In this document: positions 25,688 through 33,389 of the stretch, in pieces
Layout of the letters: every line of letters begins with the position of its first letter
How positions within the stretch are numbered: the stretch's first letter is position 1
DNA from: Bacillus sp. es.036
Lineage (GTDB): Bacteria > Bacillota > Bacilli > Bacillales > Guptibacillaceae
NCBI RefSeq assembly: GCF_002563635.1
Contig: NZ_PDIZ01000001.1
Location: 62,001 to 126,000, forward strand
DNA: 64,000 bases
Reading direction: 5' to 3'
Translations under genes and position numbers: made by a program
The notes under the pieces: generated by a model
The model's input: only the letters and a program-made list of their open reading frames with translations
Databases searched by the model: none
Told to the model about the DNA's origin: nothing

Positions 25688-26617
25688 GTGGCAAAAGTAC
25701 AAATTGGAAAATCTGGTTTACAGGCAAACCCAATCGGTTTAGGTACAAACGCCGTGGGTGGACATAATATTTATCCGAATTTAAATGAAGAAACAGGGAA
25801 AGATCTTGTAAGAGCAGCAATAGATAATGGTATTAATTTATTGGATACAGCTTATATATACGGACCTGAGCGCTCTGAAGAACTTGTTGGTGAAGTGATC
25901 AAAGAACGGGGAAGCCGAGACGATATCGTTCTGGCAACAAAAGGCGCTCATGAATTTAAAGGAGAAGAAGTTGTTTATAACAATTCACCTTCGTTCCTAA
26001 AACAATCGGTGGAGAACAGCTTAAAGCGACTTCAAACAGATTACATCGATCTATTCTATATTCATTTTCCAGATGAACATACGAACAAAGCTGAAGCAGT
26101 AGGTGCTCTTAAAGAATTGAAAGATCAAGGGAAAATTAAATCGATTGGTGTTTCTAATTTTGATTTAGAGCAGTTAAAAGAAGCAAACAAGGATGGCTAT
26201 GTGGATGTGCTTCAAAGTCATTACAACTTGTTTCATCGTGATGCTGAGGAAGACCTTCTTCCTTATACTGCGGAACAGGGCATTTCCTTTATCCCATACT
26301 TCCCACTTGCTTCTGGACTTCTAGCAGGTAAATATGATGAGAACACGACGTTCGATGATATTCGCTCGAAGGATCCTCTTTTCCAGGGAGAAGCATTTAA
26401 AGCAAACCTAAAGAAAGTTGATCAGGTACGAAATATTGCGAACGCAAAAGGTGTTGAGGTTACACACCTTATCCTTGCGTGGTATTTAACGCGTGATAGC
26501 ATTGATGTGCTTATCCCAGGGGCTAAGCGTCAAGAACAGGTTGTTGATAACTTGAAAACACTTGATGTGAAGTTAACAAGTGAAGAAATCCAGCGTATCG
26601 ATCAGATTTTCAAGTAA
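25688..26617 (+). CDS. Aldo/keto reductase, IolS/YccK-like
   Basis: NADPH-dependent oxidoreductase of 309 residues. The opening [20 protein letters not shown] closely follows Bacillus IolS. Catalytic Asp/Tyr occur in [16 protein letters not shown], Lys in VLATKGAH, and the His strand in [10 protein letters not shown]. The cofactor loop near the end is [16 protein letters not shown]. The start is GTG at 25688 with AAAGGA ten bases upstream; the TTG six bases earlier is too near. No iol genes surround it, so a role in inositol metabolism cannot be assumed. Confidence 0.9.
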   Translation: MAKVQIGKSGLQANPIGLGTNAVGGHNIYPNLNEETGKDLVRAAIDNGINLLDTAYIYGPERSEELVGEVIKERGSRDDIVLATKGAHEFKGEEVVYNNSPSFLKQSVENSLKRLQTDYIDLFYIHFPDEHTNKAEAVGALKELKDQGKIKSIGVSNFDLEQLKEANKDGYVDVLQSHYNLFHRDAEEDLLPYTAEQGISFIPYFPLASGLLAGKYDENTTFDDIRSKDPLFQGEAFKANLKKVDQVRNIANAKGVEVTHLILAWYLTRDSIDVLIPGAKRQEQVVDNLKTLDVKLTSEEIQRIDQIFK

Positions 26618-26626
26618 GAGAAGTAC

Positions 26627-26658
26627 AAACCAGAGGATGTTATGTCCTCTGGTTTTTT
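26627..26658 (+). terminator. Intrinsic terminator
   Basis: AAACCAGAGGA / TCCTCTGGTTT perfect 11-bp stem with a run of six T, after the aldo/keto reductase. Confidence 0.9.
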
Positions 26659-26729
26659 GTAGGAAATTCTATCTGTTTTGTCCAGGATTATGCGGATATG
26701 CCCATCATACATAAAAGGAGGCCTCCAAC

Positions 26730-26921
26730 TTGAAAAAGAGCGTGCTTTTTATTCTTACACTTTCTCTTGTGCTCATTGCAATTCTTCTCATTTTCCTTTT
26801 CGAGGATGACCGTGCAGTACGGCCAGGTATGATCATGTCACTCGGTGCGCTTGCGGTCGTTTTTCAGCGCGTCGTCTTGTTACTAGTGAGACGAAAAAGG
26901 AAGAAACACAAAAGGAGGTAG
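26730..26921 (+). CDS. Small two-helix membrane protein
   Basis: 63 residues with two hydrophobic helices (about 3-24 and 33-54) and a very basic end (RRKRKKHKRR). It starts at TTG after AAAGGAGGCC. The stop is three bases before the following truncated Nudix gene, so the two were probably co-transcribed. Function unknown. Confidence 0.65.
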   Translation: MKKSVLFILTLSLVLIAILLIFLFEDDRAVRPGMIMSLGALAVVFQRVVLLLVRRKRKKHKRR

Positions 26922-26924
26922 TGA

Positions 26925-27131
26925 ATGATAAAAGTAAAAGCACTTGGGCTCCTTTTTAGAGAACAAGAGATGTTAGTTGAAGCTTATTATGGAAAGCATT
27001 CAAAAGGATCTGGAAGTTATTATCGTCCACTTGGAGGGAATATAGAATTTGGAGAGCATTCTAAAGTAACAGTAGTAAGAGAATATAAAGAAGAGCTTGG
27101 AATTGAAGTGGACGTAAATCAGTACCTATGA
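26925..27131 (+). pseudogene. Truncated Nudix hydrolase
   Basis: 68 codons only, against about 140-160 for the family. The Nudix box is complete (GGNIEFGEHSKVTVVREYKEELGIEV), but the frame stops at VNQYL just after it. The strands that complete the fold are missing. In the +1 frame the next bases read TYEANDKTR and then stop, compatible with a small internal deletion. A stable enzyme is unlikely. Confidence 0.7.
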
Positions 27132-27217
27132 AGCGAATGACAAAACAAGATAACTAATCATGTCACTATCATGACGATACTGTCACCTAAATGAAATATC
27201 AAATTCAATCCATATTC

Positions 27218-27246
27218 TTTTAATAAAGTGGAAAGACTACTATAAT
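27218..27246 (+). promoter_or_regulatory. Candidate sigma-A promoter for the DUF2294 gene
   Basis: Consensus -10 TATAAT at 27241-27246, with a weak -35 TTTTAA 17 bases upstream. Confidence 0.5.
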
Positions 27247-27299
27247 GAATACTGGGTAGGAAATACGATGTTCCTATCTTAGAATAAAGGGTGAACCTA

Positions 27300-27992
27300 A
27301 TGGAACGTAAGTCAAATGAAGCTGAAATTGCGAGTTATGTCGGCAAACTGTTAAGAGATAACTTTGGGAAAGGCCCATCATCGGTTTACGTATCGATACA
27401 GGAACCGTATATGACAATATATTTTCGCGATTTTCTGGCACCGATGGAACGAGTACTAGTGGATCAGAAAGAAGATATGCGTGTTGAAGAAACGCGCGAT
27501 TTGCTGATTCAAGGCTTGTTACCTGAAATTAAAGCATCCATTCGAGTGATGACTGGTATTGAAATCCAGTCATTTTATCATGATTGGTCTCTTCAAAATC
27601 GCTCAGGAGTTATTGTTGGTGTCATGAATAACATCAATGAAATGGAAGGTAAAGCACTTCCTGAATATGATAAAAAAGAACGCGTTCATGAGGAAATTAT
27701 TCGAGTCAGTATGCTTGCGGAAAAAGCACCAGAGAAAGTAGACTCCTGCATGCTAAATGACCGAACGCTCGTCGTGCTTCGGGATGGTATTCTCGTTCGC
27801 ATAGAGAAAGAGTTAATTCGCGATGGTTTTGAAGAACAATTAAAATTATCGAAAAGACGGCTTGAGAAAAGCTTGCTTCATGATCAACAATTTGAATCGA
27901 TCCTTTCTACAAAAGTAGAAGATATTTTTGTAGACTGGGATTTTAATCTAGATAAAAGCTATATTACATTAATCCTTAAACCAAACAGATAA
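27300..27992 (+). CDS. Tandem DUF2294 protein
   Basis: 230 residues with two related DUF2294 units: about 1-115 (YVGKLLRDNFGKGPSSVYVS, YFRDFLAPMERVL, TGIEIQSFYHDWSLQNRSG) and a more diverged copy at about 120-230 (VRIEKELIRDGF, KVEDIFVDWDFNLDKSYITL). Bacillus YbcI-type proteins carry one copy of about 120 residues. A role linked to Na+ or bicarbonate transport has been suggested for the family but is not established. The ATG at 27300 is used because AAAGGG is well spaced for it. A strong terminator follows. Confidence 0.8.
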   Translation: MERKSNEAEIASYVGKLLRDNFGKGPSSVYVSIQEPYMTIYFRDFLAPMERVLVDQKEDMRVEETRDLLIQGLLPEIKASIRVMTGIEIQSFYHDWSLQNRSGVIVGVMNNINEMEGKALPEYDKKERVHEEIIRVSMLAEKAPEKVDSCMLNDRTLVVLRDGILVRIEKELIRDGFEEQLKLSKRRLEKSLLHDQQFESILSTKVEDIFVDWDFNLDKSYITLILKPNR

Positions 27993-28027
27993 TAGGTGGA
28001 AATAAACTGGGCGATAGAACCAGTTAT

Positions 28028-28070
28028 AAGCCAAAAAGAACCAGACTTCTGGTTCTTTTTGGCTTTTTTA
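28028..28070 (+). terminator. Strong intrinsic terminator
   Basis: AAGCCAAAAAGAACCAGA / TCTGGTTCTTTTTGGCTT long stem followed by a T run. Confidence 0.92.
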
Positions 28071-28138
28071 TATTTTCTTATCCTTCCAATGCAGCAGAAA
28101 ACACACTATGAATATAGAATCAGACAAGGAGGAAGATA

Positions 28139-28324
28139 ATGAAATACCTAATCGATCATTCAAAACGCATTATTCATCGCACACCATTTGCTGGTGATCA
28201 ATGCGAATTTCATACGACACCTATTACAAAGAGAGAGGGCACGCACGATCATCTCTATCTTCAAAAGCTGATTGATAAAGAGTTATATGAAGTGTGTTGT
28301 TATTGTAAAGGAAGTATTCAATAA
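28139..28324 (+). CDS. Small conserved-type protein with Cys cluster, 61 aa
   Basis: A GGAGGAAGATA site precedes ATG. The sequence has an N-terminal strand (MKYLIDHSKRIIHR), one Cys near residue 22 and a C-terminal VCCYCKG cluster that could bind metal. I cannot assign a family. It is followed about 75 bases later by the Nudix-PP2C gene and may be co-transcribed with it. Confidence 0.6.
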   Translation: MKYLIDHSKRIIHRTPFAGDQCEFHTTPITKREGTHDHLYLQKLIDKELYEVCCYCKGSIQ

Positions 28325-28398
28325 TCCCTCGCAAAAGAAGGAAGTCCTCACTAGCGTTGCGAATGTCTTAATGATGTTAGGCGGATAGGAGGTACGTG

Positions 28399-29622
28399 AT
28401 GGACCGAAACAGAGCGGGCGTGATCATTATTCAAAATGATCAAATCGCTTTAATAGAGCGAAATCGAAATGATGAAACGTATTATGTTATTCCAGGTGGT
28501 GGAATGGAAGAAAGTGAAACACCCCAACAAGCTGCCAAAAGAGAAGCCCTTGAAGAACTAGGAGTAGACGTACGTGTAAAAGCGTTCTATACTTCTTTTC
28601 AATTTAATGGAGAACATTTTTACTATACAGCCGAAATCCTTAGTGGTGAATTTGGAAACGGAACCGGTAGCGAGTATCGGTATTCTTCTCATAAACGAGG
28701 CACGTATAAAGCGGTTTGGGTACCAGTTTCTGAACTAAACGGATTACGTATCTACCCTGAAGAAGTCATTTCAGTATTGGTGTCTGAGAGGAGTCTTAAA
28801 CTTACTGAAGCTAATTCTAAGATAGGAAAAAGTTATCAATTAAGCTGGGTAGGGAGTATGTATCCTTATTTAGATGAACCAACCTGTACTGAAGTTGGGA
28901 ACGTCTCGGTCGGTCGTTTCGGAGGGAACACTTCAGCAGGACAGAATAAGAATGAAGATGGTTGTCTCGTCTGGACTGGAGTAGATTGGGAATTTGCAGT
29001 CCTATTAGATGCACATAAATCGGCGAGTAGTGCAGCGCTTATTTTAGATGAAGTTGAGCGATATCACTCGATGCTTACGAACATTCTTATAAAAAAGACG
29101 CAAGAAGCAGTGAGTGAATTGCCGAAAGCTGTAGTTGGCCTTTTTCAAAACGCAACATTTAAACAAAAGTGCCGGGAAGTGGAAGGGGAGACGGCCTGTT
29201 TAATTGTCGTTCGAAAAAATAAGTATCTATGGTGGTTCTCCGTTGGTGATTGTTTATTGCTTTTGATTCATCCAGAGCTGGAAGCGCTTGGAGAGTCGGT
29301 GCAAAATCATCGAAGTTTCTACGAGTGGATCGGGGAAGTGAACACATTTGATACGATTGTCCCATGCTATAGCACAGGCACAAAAGAATTAAGAAAAGGT
29401 GATAACCTCATCTTCTTAACGACGGATGGATTACTTGAGTGTCCTCATACTAATTTTCATTTTCCAGATCAAATCGTGGCGCGAATGAAAGGGAAGTGTG
29501 TTAAAAAAGATGTCCAACAGTTATTGAAAGAAATAGAGGGTAAGGGTGTAAGAGATAGCACAACCATAGTTGCATGGAAGATTAACATAGTAGAAAATGG
29601 CGTAATGCCTAGTGACTTATAA
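28399..29622 (+). CDS. Nudix hydrolase fused to PP2C-like phosphatase
   Basis: 407 residues. Residues 1-140 form a Nudix domain with a complete box (GGGMEESETPQQAAKREALE, then ELGVDV), usually a nucleoside-diphosphate-derivative hydrolase. Residues 150-407 resemble a PP2C (PPM) Ser/Thr phosphatase. Metal-ligand positions are recognisable: NEDGCLVW, LLDAHKSASSA (usual DGHGG changed), WFSVGDCLLL (usual GDSR), FLTTDGLLE and RDSTTIVAWKI. Both halves seem to keep catalytic residues. AGGAGG is seven bases before the ATG. The function may be signal-linked nucleotide hydrolysis, but that is inference. It ends at a bidirectional terminator. Confidence 0.8.
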   Translation: MDRNRAGVIIIQNDQIALIERNRNDETYYVIPGGGMEESETPQQAAKREALEELGVDVRVKAFYTSFQFNGEHFYYTAEILSGEFGNGTGSEYRYSSHKRGTYKAVWVPVSELNGLRIYPEEVISVLVSERSLKLTEANSKIGKSYQLSWVGSMYPYLDEPTCTEVGNVSVGRFGGNTSAGQNKNEDGCLVWTGVDWEFAVLLDAHKSASSAALILDEVERYHSMLTNILIKKTQEAVSELPKAVVGLFQNATFKQKCREVEGETACLIVVRKNKYLWWFSVGDCLLLLIHPELEALGESVQNHRSFYEWIGEVNTFDTIVPCYSTGTKELRKGDNLIFLTTDGLLECPHTNFHFPDQIVARMKGKCVKKDVQQLLKEIEGKGVRDSTTIVAWKINIVENGVMPSDL

Positions 29623-29627
29623 TGAAA

Positions 29628-29659
29628 GAAGACGTCGCATGTGTGCGACGTCTTCTTTT
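29628..29659. terminator. Bidirectional terminator
   Basis: GAAGACGTCGCA / TGCGACGTCTTC perfect 12-bp stem, four-base loop, between convergent Nudix-PP2C and chrA genes. Confidence 0.92.
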
Positions 29660-30851
29660 AGAATGAACTGATGATTTGAATGAGATACCCGCCGATGATG
29701 CCTATACCAACGATCATCCAGGCTGGGAACTTCCATATTGAGAGTAGAGCGAATAAAATCGCGGCAAGGGCGAAATCTTCTCCTGAATTAATTGCGCTTT
29801 TAATAACAGGGTCATAAAAGGCCGCTAATAAAATACCTACCACACTAGCGTTCACGCCAATTAAAACTTTTTGAAATGAAGCCCGCTTTCGTAATTCATT
29901 TAGAAATGGGAGGGCAGCTGTAATCAGTAGAAAGGACGGTAAGAATATCGCTATTGTGACGACGATTGCTCCCGTAATGCCTCCTAGCATCGTACCGAGA
30001 TAGCTTGCGAACGTAAACAGTGGACCTGGAACTGCTTGGGCCATTCCATAACCTGCAAGGAATTGATCGCTTGAAAGAAGACCCTGGGGAACGATTTCTC
30101 GTTCAATCATCGGTAGGACGACATGTCCTCCTCCGAATACAAGCGCACCTACTCGAAAGAACGTGTCAAATAAATTGAGAAGCGCATGATCTGTTAAACG
30201 GTTAAGAATTGGTAGAACGATTAAGAGCGTACCTAACAAGGCTAGCGAGCTAATACCAACTTTTTTTGATATAGAAACGGGAAAGGGTTTTACGGTTGTT
30301 TCTGTTTTGTCGTTAAAAAAACGTAAACCTATTAGCCCAGCTCCTGCGATAACAAGAAGCTGCATCCATGCAGACGGATAGAGTAGCATGATGAGAGCTG
30401 CGGCTAAGGCGATTCCAATCCTCGTTCGATCCGGTGTTAATTTCTTACCTAATCCAATAATGGCATGAAGCACGACTGCTGCCGCAACAATTTTTAAGCT
30501 ATGAATAAATGTCCCATCACCAAGCGAAAAGGTTTGATAAAGCAGGGCAAAGATGACAAGAATGATGATAGAAGGAACTGTGAAGCCAAACCATGATAGA
30601 AAGCCACCAAACATCCCACCCCGCATCATACCGATTGCTATTCCAACTTGACTGCTAGCAGGTCCCGGCAAAAATTGACATAGTGCAATGATGTCAGCAT
30701 ACATTTTGTCATCAAGCCACTTCCTTCGATCAACATATTCATCCTTAAAATAAGCAAGATGCGCAACAGGACCTCCAAATGAGGTTAAACCCAGTCGCGT
30801 TGATACGAGAAGAATTTCAATAAAGGTTTTGAAAGAGTGTTTACCAGGCAT
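29658..30851 (-). CDS. chrA: Chromate transporter ChrA (long CHR family)
   Basis: 397-residue membrane protein with the duplicated CHR architecture. Copy 1 has TSFGGPVAHLAYFKDEYVDR, ALCQFLPGPASSQVGIAIG and WFGFTVPS. Copy 2 has GALVFGGGHVVLPMIEREIV, GYGMAQAVPGPLFTFASYLG and TIAIFLPSFLL. It effluxes chromate with the proton gradient. GGAGGGTCAAT precedes the ATG. It follows padR by 12 bases in one operon, so the PadR protein is likely its regulator. Confidence 0.93.
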   Translation of the reverse strand: MPGKHSFKTFIEILLVSTRLGLTSFGGPVAHLAYFKDEYVDRRKWLDDKMYADIIALCQFLPGPASSQVGIAIGMMRGGMFGGFLSWFGFTVPSIIILVIFALLYQTFSLGDGTFIHSLKIVAAAVVLHAIIGLGKKLTPDRTRIGIALAAALIMLLYPSAWMQLLVIAGAGLIGLRFFNDKTETTVKPFPVSISKKVGISSLALLGTLLIVLPILNRLTDHALLNLFDTFFRVGALVFGGGHVVLPMIEREIVPQGLLSSDQFLAGYGMAQAVPGPLFTFASYLGTMLGGITGAIVVTIAIFLPSFLLITAALPFLNELRKRASFQKVLIGVNASVVGILLAAFYDPVIKSAINSGEDFALAAILFALLSIWKFPAWMIVGIGIIGGYLIQIISSF

Positions 30852-30863
30852 ATTGACCCTCCA

Positions 30864-31172
30864 TTAGTCTTTGATTTCTTTAAATAGTTCGTATGCTTTA
30901 GATTGTGCTTCTAACAATATTCGATCGCCTTTATCGGTGGTACGGTAATATTTTCGTATCTTTCCATTTACGTTGTTTTCTTCTTTCGAAAGTAAACCAT
31001 CATTCTCCATATTGTGAAGGATGGGATATAAGGTACCTGAGCTCATTTCATATCCGTGTTCACGAAGTTCTTCTAGCATCCATGAGCCGTAGATCGCTTC
31101 TTCCTTAGCATGGTGAAGAATATGAATTTGAATAAAGCCTAGAAAAAGTTTCCTTAGTATTTTATTATCCAA
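30864..31172 (-). CDS. PadR-family transcriptional regulator
   Basis: 102 residues, a typical one-domain PadR winged helix: LGFIQIHILHHAKEEAIYGS, GSWMLEELREHGYEMSSGTL and YPILHNMENDGLLSKEE, with a C-terminal dimer helix. It starts at TTG behind AGAGGTGGTAGCAT. It leads the operon with chrA. A palindrome upstream (31202-31218) is the probable autoregulatory site. Members paired with chrA in other bacilli are thought to sense chromate; here that is inferred from context. Confidence 0.9.
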   Translation of the reverse strand: MDNKILRKLFLGFIQIHILHHAKEEAIYGSWMLEELREHGYEMSSGTLYPILHNMENDGLLSKEENNVNGKIRKYYRTTDKGDRILLEAQSKAYELFKEIKD

Positions 31173-31201
31173 ATGCTACCACCTCTTATTATTTGATTTC
31201 G

Positions 31202-31218
31202 ATATCGGTTTTCGATAT
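31202..31218 (-). promoter_or_regulatory. Candidate PadR operator
   Basis: ATATCG-GTTTT-CGATAT, a perfect 6-bp inverted repeat with a 5-base spacer, 30 bases upstream of the padR start. CGATAT half-sites are common in PadR-family operators. Confidence 0.6.
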
Positions 31219-31481
31219 TGCTGATAAGCAAATTTTAACGGGAAAATGATTGAGCCACAAGGGGATGGGAGCGTTTTTTACAAATCCTTAACATGGTCGA
31301 AGTTTCACCTTTCAGTGACTCAACCAACCGTTAAGTGAACAAGTTCATAAGCTTAATTTCTTTTAATAGTGCTTTAGTTATAGTAAGATATTGTCTGTTG
31401 TTTAAAACGTTTTTGAACGGTAAACCCTAAGTGGAATCAAGATTTAGGGCACAACTGCTAAGGAGAAAAGGAGGAGAATCC

Positions 31482-32966
31482 ATGGAGGAAAAGGAAACGT
31501 ATGAATTCCTAGCTGATGATCCCAATTTTAATGTTAAACCAGTCATGATCTCGCTTATCATCGGGGCTTTTTTTGCTATCTTAAATGAAACTCTATTAAA
31601 TATTGCATTAACAACGTTAATGGAGAAGTTTAGCGTCACACCTGCCACTGTCCAATGGATGGCAACCGGCTTCTTGCTAGTAATGGGAATTTTAACACCG
31701 GTTTCCGCACTTCTGCTACAGTCCTATACGACGAGACAGATGTTTCTTGGCACAATGACGATTTTTACGATCGGAACCGTTATATGTGCAATCGCGCCGA
31801 CTTTCGCTATCCTTTTAAGCGGTAGGCTGTTACAAGCGGTGGGTACAGGATTATTAATTCCAATCGTTTTTAACACATTTTTACTCATTTTCCCTCCAGA
31901 ACGCCGGGGAAGTGTGATGGGAACGATCGGTCTCGTGATTATGTTTGCGCCGGCCATTGGTCCAACCCTTTCAGGCGTGATTGTGGACAACCTTGGTTGG
32001 AGATATTTGTTTATTACCGTTATTCCTTTCGCGCTGTTTTCGATTGGATTCGGCTACAAGTTCCTTCGTAATGTTGGTGAGGTAACGAAGCCTAAAGTTG
32101 ATATTCTTTCGATACTCTTCTCCACATTAGGATTTGGAGGCGTTGTACTTGGATTTAGTTTTGCGGGTGAGGGTGAGGTTGGCTTCTTAGCCCCGCAAGT
32201 CTTTTTACCTCTTGTAATTGGGGTTGTTTCCCTGATTATCTTTGTACTTCGTCAGTTGAAATTAAAAGAGCCAATGCTTGATGTACGAGTCTTTAAATAT
32301 CCGATGTTTACAGTTGCCGTCTTGCTCTTTATTATCATTATAATGGCGATGTTCTCATCTGAAATTATTTTACCGATGTACATGCAGGGTCCACTTGGAT
32401 TATCGCCACAAACAGCCGGATTGATTCTACTGCCTGGTGCGCTGTTAAATGGCTTAATGTCACCAGTAATGGGGAAGTTATTCGATAAGTTTGGACCAAG
32501 GAAATTAATTATTCCTGCTGCTCTTGTATTGACCGGTGTTATGTTCGTGTTTAGTACAGTGAAGGTTGATACATCCATTGTGTTAATTGTTTCCACTTAT
32601 ATTTTGCTCATGCTTTCGATTTCAGCAATCATGATGCCAGCTCAAACGAATGGACTTAATGGACTTCCAAAAAATCTTTATCCACACGGTACGGCTATCA
32701 TGAATACGCTACAACCTGTTTCAGGAGCAATTGGCGTCTCTGTTTTCATTAGCATTATGACAACACGTCAACAGACTTATCTCGATAATGCTGCTAACCC
32801 AGCAGACCCAACAACTATTAGTCAGTCCCTCGTGTCGGGAGTGGAACTTGTCTATCTTGTTGCATTCGGTTTTGCTGCAGCTGGCTTTCTTATTTCATTA
32901 TTTATTCGTAAAGCAATGCCTGAAGATCGAGCAGGTCAAACTGAATCAAAAGCGGTTAATGACTAA
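31482..32966 (+). CDS. MFS multidrug efflux transporter, DHA2 (14-TM) family
   Basis: 494 residues, about 14 membrane helices. Signatures: LNETLLNIALTTLMEKFSVT (helix 1), VQWMATGFLLVMGILTPVSA, the motif C-like region FAPAIGPTLSGVIVDNLGWR and GLILLPGALLNGLMSPVMGK. It resembles LmrB/EmrB drug exporters that use the proton gradient. AAAGGAGGAG precedes the ATG at 31482; the longer frame from 31431 lacks a ribosome site. No adjacent regulator; a terminator follows. Confidence 0.9.
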   Translation: MEEKETYEFLADDPNFNVKPVMISLIIGAFFAILNETLLNIALTTLMEKFSVTPATVQWMATGFLLVMGILTPVSALLLQSYTTRQMFLGTMTIFTIGTVICAIAPTFAILLSGRLLQAVGTGLLIPIVFNTFLLIFPPERRGSVMGTIGLVIMFAPAIGPTLSGVIVDNLGWRYLFITVIPFALFSIGFGYKFLRNVGEVTKPKVDILSILFSTLGFGGVVLGFSFAGEGEVGFLAPQVFLPLVIGVVSLIIFVLRQLKLKEPMLDVRVFKYPMFTVAVLLFIIIIMAMFSSEIILPMYMQGPLGLSPQTAGLILLPGALLNGLMSPVMGKLFDKFGPRKLIIPAALVLTGVMFVFSTVKVDTSIVLIVSTYILLMLSISAIMMPAQTNGLNGLPKNLYPHGTAIMNTLQPVSGAIGVSVFISIMTTRQQTYLDNAANPADPTTISQSLVSGVELVYLVAFGFAAAGFLISLFIRKAMPEDRAGQTESKAVND

Positions 32967-32970
32967 CGAA

Positions 32971-32999
32971 AAAAGCGTCTCACAGCGAGGCGCTTTTTT
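32971..32999 (+). terminator. Intrinsic terminator
   Basis: AAAAGCGTCTC / GAGGCGCTTTT stem with a 5-base loop and six T. Confidence 0.88.
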
Positions 33000-33267
33000 G
33001 TTGTCACAATTTCGTAAATGAAATCATGACTTTATGCTTTTATAAAGAAAAGCTAAATGTAATATACTTGAAACGATTGAAACAAAAGCTGGGAGTAAAC
33101 CAAATATAAAGAAACAAATGGTAGTACCTTTCTAATTATTGTTATTTTTTTACCGATATTTCACTGCTCTTTAACAGAAGAGTTACGAATCAGTTGGGTA
33201 CGTTACTGCTGTATTAAAAGAACGTTTTCATTGAAGGGAAATGAACTGCAAGCAATTGTAATGGAAT

Positions 33268-33296
33268 TTGACATTAAATTTTTTAGGGAGTATTAT
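33268..33296 (+). promoter_or_regulatory. Sigma-A promoter of ltaS
   Basis: -35 TTGACA (33268-33273), 17-base spacer, -10 TATTAT (33291-33296), predicting a leader of about 85 bases. The rest of the 33000-33260 gap is AT-rich with no gene or structure that I recognise. Confidence 0.85.
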
Positions 33297-33389
33297 ACTC
33301 AAGTATTAGGATTTAAAAAAAATTAACATTTTTACATTTAAAATATATTCAACACATTATGTAATTCTACAAGGAGGTCTTCAACTGGC

